Origin: an uncultured Bacteroidales bacterium
Lineage (GTDB): Bacteria > Bacteroidota > Bacteroidia > Bacteroidales > Muribaculaceae
NCBI GenBank assembly: GCA_902779125.1
Contig: CACZAC010000018.1
Span: 30,426 to 94,425 of the forward strand
Length of the DNA stretch: 64,000 nucleotides
Direction of reading: 5' to 3'
The number at the start of each line of letters is the position of its first letter. The stretch's first letter is position 1. A program made the translations under genes and the position numbers. The notes beneath the pieces are model-generated. The model was not told where the DNA came from. It worked only from the letters and a program-made list of their open reading frames with translations, and made no database searches. Shown here piece after piece: positions 61,983 through 64,000 of this stretch.

Positions 61983-62145
61983 GCAGACCGAAATCGGGTG
62001 CTTGCCCTTCGGGAAGATAGCCGTGCAAAGCCTGGCACTCGTGCAGTACGTTAATCAATTCACCGGGCTTATTGCCGTGCTTGTCACAGATTTCCTCAAC
62101 CTGTTGAACAACGGTACACGCCAGTTTGATTTCTTGTTTCTTCAT
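61939..62145 (-). CDS. HydC/NuoE-like subunit, N-terminal fragment (frame-disrupted)
   Basis: Residues 1-46 (MKKQEIKLACTVVQQVEE, then GELINVLHECQALHGYLPE) are the helical start of a NuoE/HydC subunit. After LPE the frame continues with 22 residues of unrelated sequence to a stop. The break lies at about 62005-62010. It is part of one broken gene with the fragment at 61749-61982. The complete subunit would pass electrons between NAD(H)-linked HydB and the hydrogenase. Confidence 0.85.
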   Translation of the reverse strand: MKKQEIKLACTVVQQVEEICDKHGNKPGELINVLHECQALHGYLPEGQAPDFGLLGYRLLRAWFRASA

Positions 62146-62170
62146 ATCGTTATTGATGTTTTATACGAGA

Positions 62171-62488
62171 TTAATGAATGGATTTATCAAAATAGTGCGT
62201 GTGAAGCAGGTGGTGTGACTTCTCGCCACAGGGCTCACCCAGGAATTCCTTGTAGAGCTTCTGGATGTCGGGGTTCTCATGGCTCTTACGCAATGCCTTG
62301 CCCTCGTCCTCGCGGTAAACGGCAGCGGCACGTGCCTTGAGAATCTCGATATTGCCGTGGTGGTAAGGCTGACCAGCACCGCCAATGCAGCCACCGGGAC
62401 ATGCCATTACCTCAACCACATGGTAGTTGAGCTTACCGGCACGCAGTGCATTCATCACCTTGCGGGCATTGCTCAGGGTGTGAGCCAC
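62171..62488 (-). CDS. [FeFe] hydrogenase HydA, C-terminal fragment
   Basis: 105 residues from an internal ATG. The frame is open upstream to about 62551, giving RRGFEGIKEATIDLNGFELKVCV before it. It contains the L3 motif MACPGGCIGGAGQPYHHG and the small-subunit tail. Compared with the intact paralog at 59727-61553 it continues exactly where the upstream fragment stops, after a missing piece of about 18 codons. Confidence 0.88.
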   Translation of the reverse strand: MAHTLSNARKVMNALRAGKLNYHVVEVMACPGGCIGGAGQPYHHGNIEILKARAAAVYREDEGKALRKSHENPDIQKLYKEFLGEPCGEKSHHLLHTHYFDKSIH

Positions 62489-62496
62489 GCAGACCT

Positions 62497-63888
62497 TCAG
62501 CTCAAAGCCGTTGAGGTCGATAGTAGCCTCCTTGATGCCCTCGAAACCGCGACGGTACGCAGAGCTGCCTCCATCACACCACCAGTGATGCCGAAGATGA
62601 CACCAGCACCGGTCGATTCGCCAAGAGGCGAGTCGAAGTCGCTGTCAGGCAGGTTGACGAAGTCGATATTAGCACGCTTGATCAGGCGGCCCAGCTCACG
62701 GGTCGAGATGCTGTAGTCCACATCGGGATTACCATCCACCTTGAACTCTTCACGACCAGCCTCATACTTCTTAGCCAAGCAGGGCATGATGGAAACAACC
62801 ACGAGTTTTTCGCGGGGGATACCCATCTTCTCTGCCCAGTAGGTCTTGGCGATAGCGCCGAACATCTGGGCGGGAGACTTGGCTGATGAGGGATAGTCAA
62901 GCAGATCGGGGAACTCATGCTCATAGAAGTTAACCCAAGCGGGGCAGCACGAGGTCATGATAGGCAGTTTCACATCCTTATCGCCAGCAAGGAACTTGTT
63001 GAGGCGTTGCAGGATTTCGGTGCCCTCCTCCATGATGGTGAGGTCGGCAGCGAAATCGGTGTCGAATGCGTAGTCGAAGCCGAGGTCACGCAATGCGGTA
63101 GCCAGCTTGCCAGTCACGATAGTGCCGGGCTGCATGCCGAATTCCTCGCCCAGTGCAAAGCGCACGGCAGGTGCGGGCTGAGCAACAACCACCTTGTCGG
63201 GGTTGGTGAGGTCGTCCATGAGCTGGTTGGTATAGTCATGCTCGGTGAGGGCGCCGGTAGGACATACAGCGACACACTGTCCGCAATAGGTACAATTGGT
63301 GTCGGTGAACATCTTGTCGAAGGTGGGTGCGATGGTGGTGTTGAAACCACGACGGATAGCACTCAACACGCCGACCGACTGCACGTTGTTGCAGACGCTC
63401 TCACAACGGCGGCAATAAACGCACTTCTCCATGTTGCGGGTGATGGCGGGCGTGAGCTCTTGCTTGCGCTCGCTCTGCTCTCCACCGTTGTAAGGCATTT
63501 GGCGGATGTTGAAGCGCATAACCAGACGCTGCAACTCACAATCACTGCACTTGGGGCAAGTCAAGCAATCGTTGGGATGGTCGCTGAGCATAAGCTCGGC
63601 AACAGTCTTGCGGGCGCGGATAACGCGAGCGCTGTTGGTGTGAACCACCATGCCTGGGGTCACGCGGGTAGCGCAAGCGGGAGCCAGGTTGCGGCGACCT
63701 TCAATCTCCACAACACAAATGCGGCACGAGGCGGGCATGTTCTGTACACAAGTGCCCTCAAGGTTGATGTGGCACAGGGTGGGAATGCTGATGCCCACAG
63801 TCTTGGCAGCATCGAGCAACATCGTGCCAGCAGGAACTGTTACCTCATGTTTATCAATCGTCAGAGTGATCATATTCTTTTCTTCCAT
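62497..63888 (-). CDS. hydA: [FeFe] hydrogenase HydA, N-terminal and central part (frame-disrupted)
   Basis: 463 residues. In order: a plant-type [2Fe-2S] ferredoxin domain (SCRICVVEIEGRRNLAPAC), the His-ligated [4Fe-4S] site (HPNDCLTCPKCSDC), two [4Fe-4S] sites (CVYCRRCESVCN, CTYCGQCVAVCP), and the H-cluster L1 TSCCPAWV and L2 MPCLAKKYE. The frame fails after VMEAALRT and ends in 18 unrelated residues, so L3 is lost to the next fragment. It follows the hydB end by 14 bases. This is the catalytic subunit of a trimeric, probably electron-bifurcating HydABC. As written the enzyme would be inactive. Confidence 0.92.
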   Translation of the reverse strand: MEEKNMITLTIDKHEVTVPAGTMLLDAAKTVGISIPTLCHINLEGTCVQNMPASCRICVVEIEGRRNLAPACATRVTPGMVVHTNSARVIRARKTVAELMLSDHPNDCLTCPKCSDCELQRLVMRFNIRQMPYNGGEQSERKQELTPAITRNMEKCVYCRRCESVCNNVQSVGVLSAIRRGFNTTIAPTFDKMFTDTNCTYCGQCVAVCPTGALTEHDYTNQLMDDLTNPDKVVVAQPAPAVRFALGEEFGMQPGTIVTGKLATALRDLGFDYAFDTDFAADLTIMEEGTEILQRLNKFLAGDKDVKLPIMTSCCPAWVNFYEHEFPDLLDYPSSAKSPAQMFGAIAKTYWAEKMGIPREKLVVVSIMPCLAKKYEAGREEFKVDGNPDVDYSISTRELGRLIKRANIDFVNLPDSDFDSPLGESTGAGVIFGITGGVMEAALRTVAVSRASRRLLSTSTALS

Positions 63889-63902
63889 GATGCTATCGAA
63901 AT

Positions 63903-64000
63903 TTAATAAACCGAGATGGCGTCGAAGCGGCAGTTAGACTTACACATACCGCAGCGGATGCACTCGAAGGGGTTAATAATGTGAGGCTTGCGCATGTCGC
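63903..64000 (-). CDS. hydB: HydB/NuoF-like subunit, C-terminal end (cut by window edge)
   Basis: The last 32 codons are visible: KPHIINPFECIRCGMCKSNCRFDAISVY and a TAA. The CX2CX2CX3C pattern is the C-terminal ferredoxin site of NuoF-type HydB subunits. It lies 14 bases upstream of hydA on the same strand, giving the order hydB-hydA-hydC. The body of the gene, with its FMN and NAD sites, is outside the window. Confidence 0.85.
   Translation of the reverse strand, partial: DMRKPHIINPFECIRCGMCKSNCRFDAISVY

Noticed and set aside
61939-62145. Stop-codon recoding (selenocysteine or readthrough) in the HydC gene
   Set aside because: The family sequence resumes in a different frame, not after the stop in the same frame.

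Overview
The window reads as chromosomal DNA of a member of the Bacteroidales, probably close to Prevotellaceae or Muribaculaceae. The evidence is: a fused LpxC-FabZ gene; about two dozen gene starts preceded by the Bacteroidetes -7 promoter word TAnnTTTG and mostly lacking Shine-Dalgarno sequences; tandem S41 proteases behind a dCMP deaminase; gyrA followed by TPR genes; a DUF4827-type lipoprotein; gingipain/hemagglutinin-type DUF2436 and cleaved-adhesin domains; and [FeFe]-hydrogenase genes of an anaerobe. No tRNA, rRNA, CRISPR array, transposase or phage gene was seen.

Layout. 1-5.7 kb: OmpA-type lipoprotein (cut by the left edge), dCMP deaminase, two tandem S41 peptidases, a 600-base gap holding a nested palindrome cluster, and a small secreted barrel-like protein. 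6-13 kb, minus strand: prfA, a DUF2520 protein, maf, two paralogous secreted proteins of unknown function, and an ABC importer of the iron/cobalamin class, closely packed and possibly one long transcription unit. 12.9-20 kb: metallophosphoesterase, LTA-synthase-like sulfatase, a frame-disrupted GH3 glycosidase, a beta-lactamase-fold serine hydrolase. 20-25.4 kb: B3/4-domain protein, Sua5-type tRNA modification protein, thioredoxin lipoprotein, then lpxD-lpxC/fabZ-lpxA for lipid A. 25.4-33 kb: two TPR proteins, gyrA, an exonuclease, dnaA. 33-41 kb: MCE protein, aroE-comEC (overlapping stop/start), glmM, a DUF4827 lipoprotein with an NrnA-type phosphoesterase, and a secreted nuclease/phosphatase-fold protein. 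41-49.6 kb: MgtC, a Kef-type antiporter, three secreted proteins ending in dockerin-like repeats, tatC and tatA. 49.7-56.7 kb: ptb-buk, a LysE exporter, a flavodoxin/ferredoxin protein, a YiiX-type hydrolase, lptD. 57-64 kb: hydrogenase maturases hydG and hydF, an intact 608-residue [FeFe] hydrogenase, and a hydB-hydA-hydC operon.

Two things stand out. First, positions 4884-5155 hold a self-similar cluster of short perfect hairpins, placed symmetrically around nested long-range stems so that it can fold into a chain of four-way junctions. It encodes nothing recognisable and matches no element I know. Second, three enzymes of conserved families (GH3, hydA, hydC) each lack an internal segment of roughly 50-90 bases, with a frameshift at the join. 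In hydA the loss can be measured against an intact paralog in the same window. These are real lesions or assembly faults. If real, the HydABC complex is dead while the monomeric hydrogenase and its maturases remain intact.

Several intergenic gaps carry 7-base-period repeats, and two carry a 28-base palindrome shared between loci 17 kb apart.
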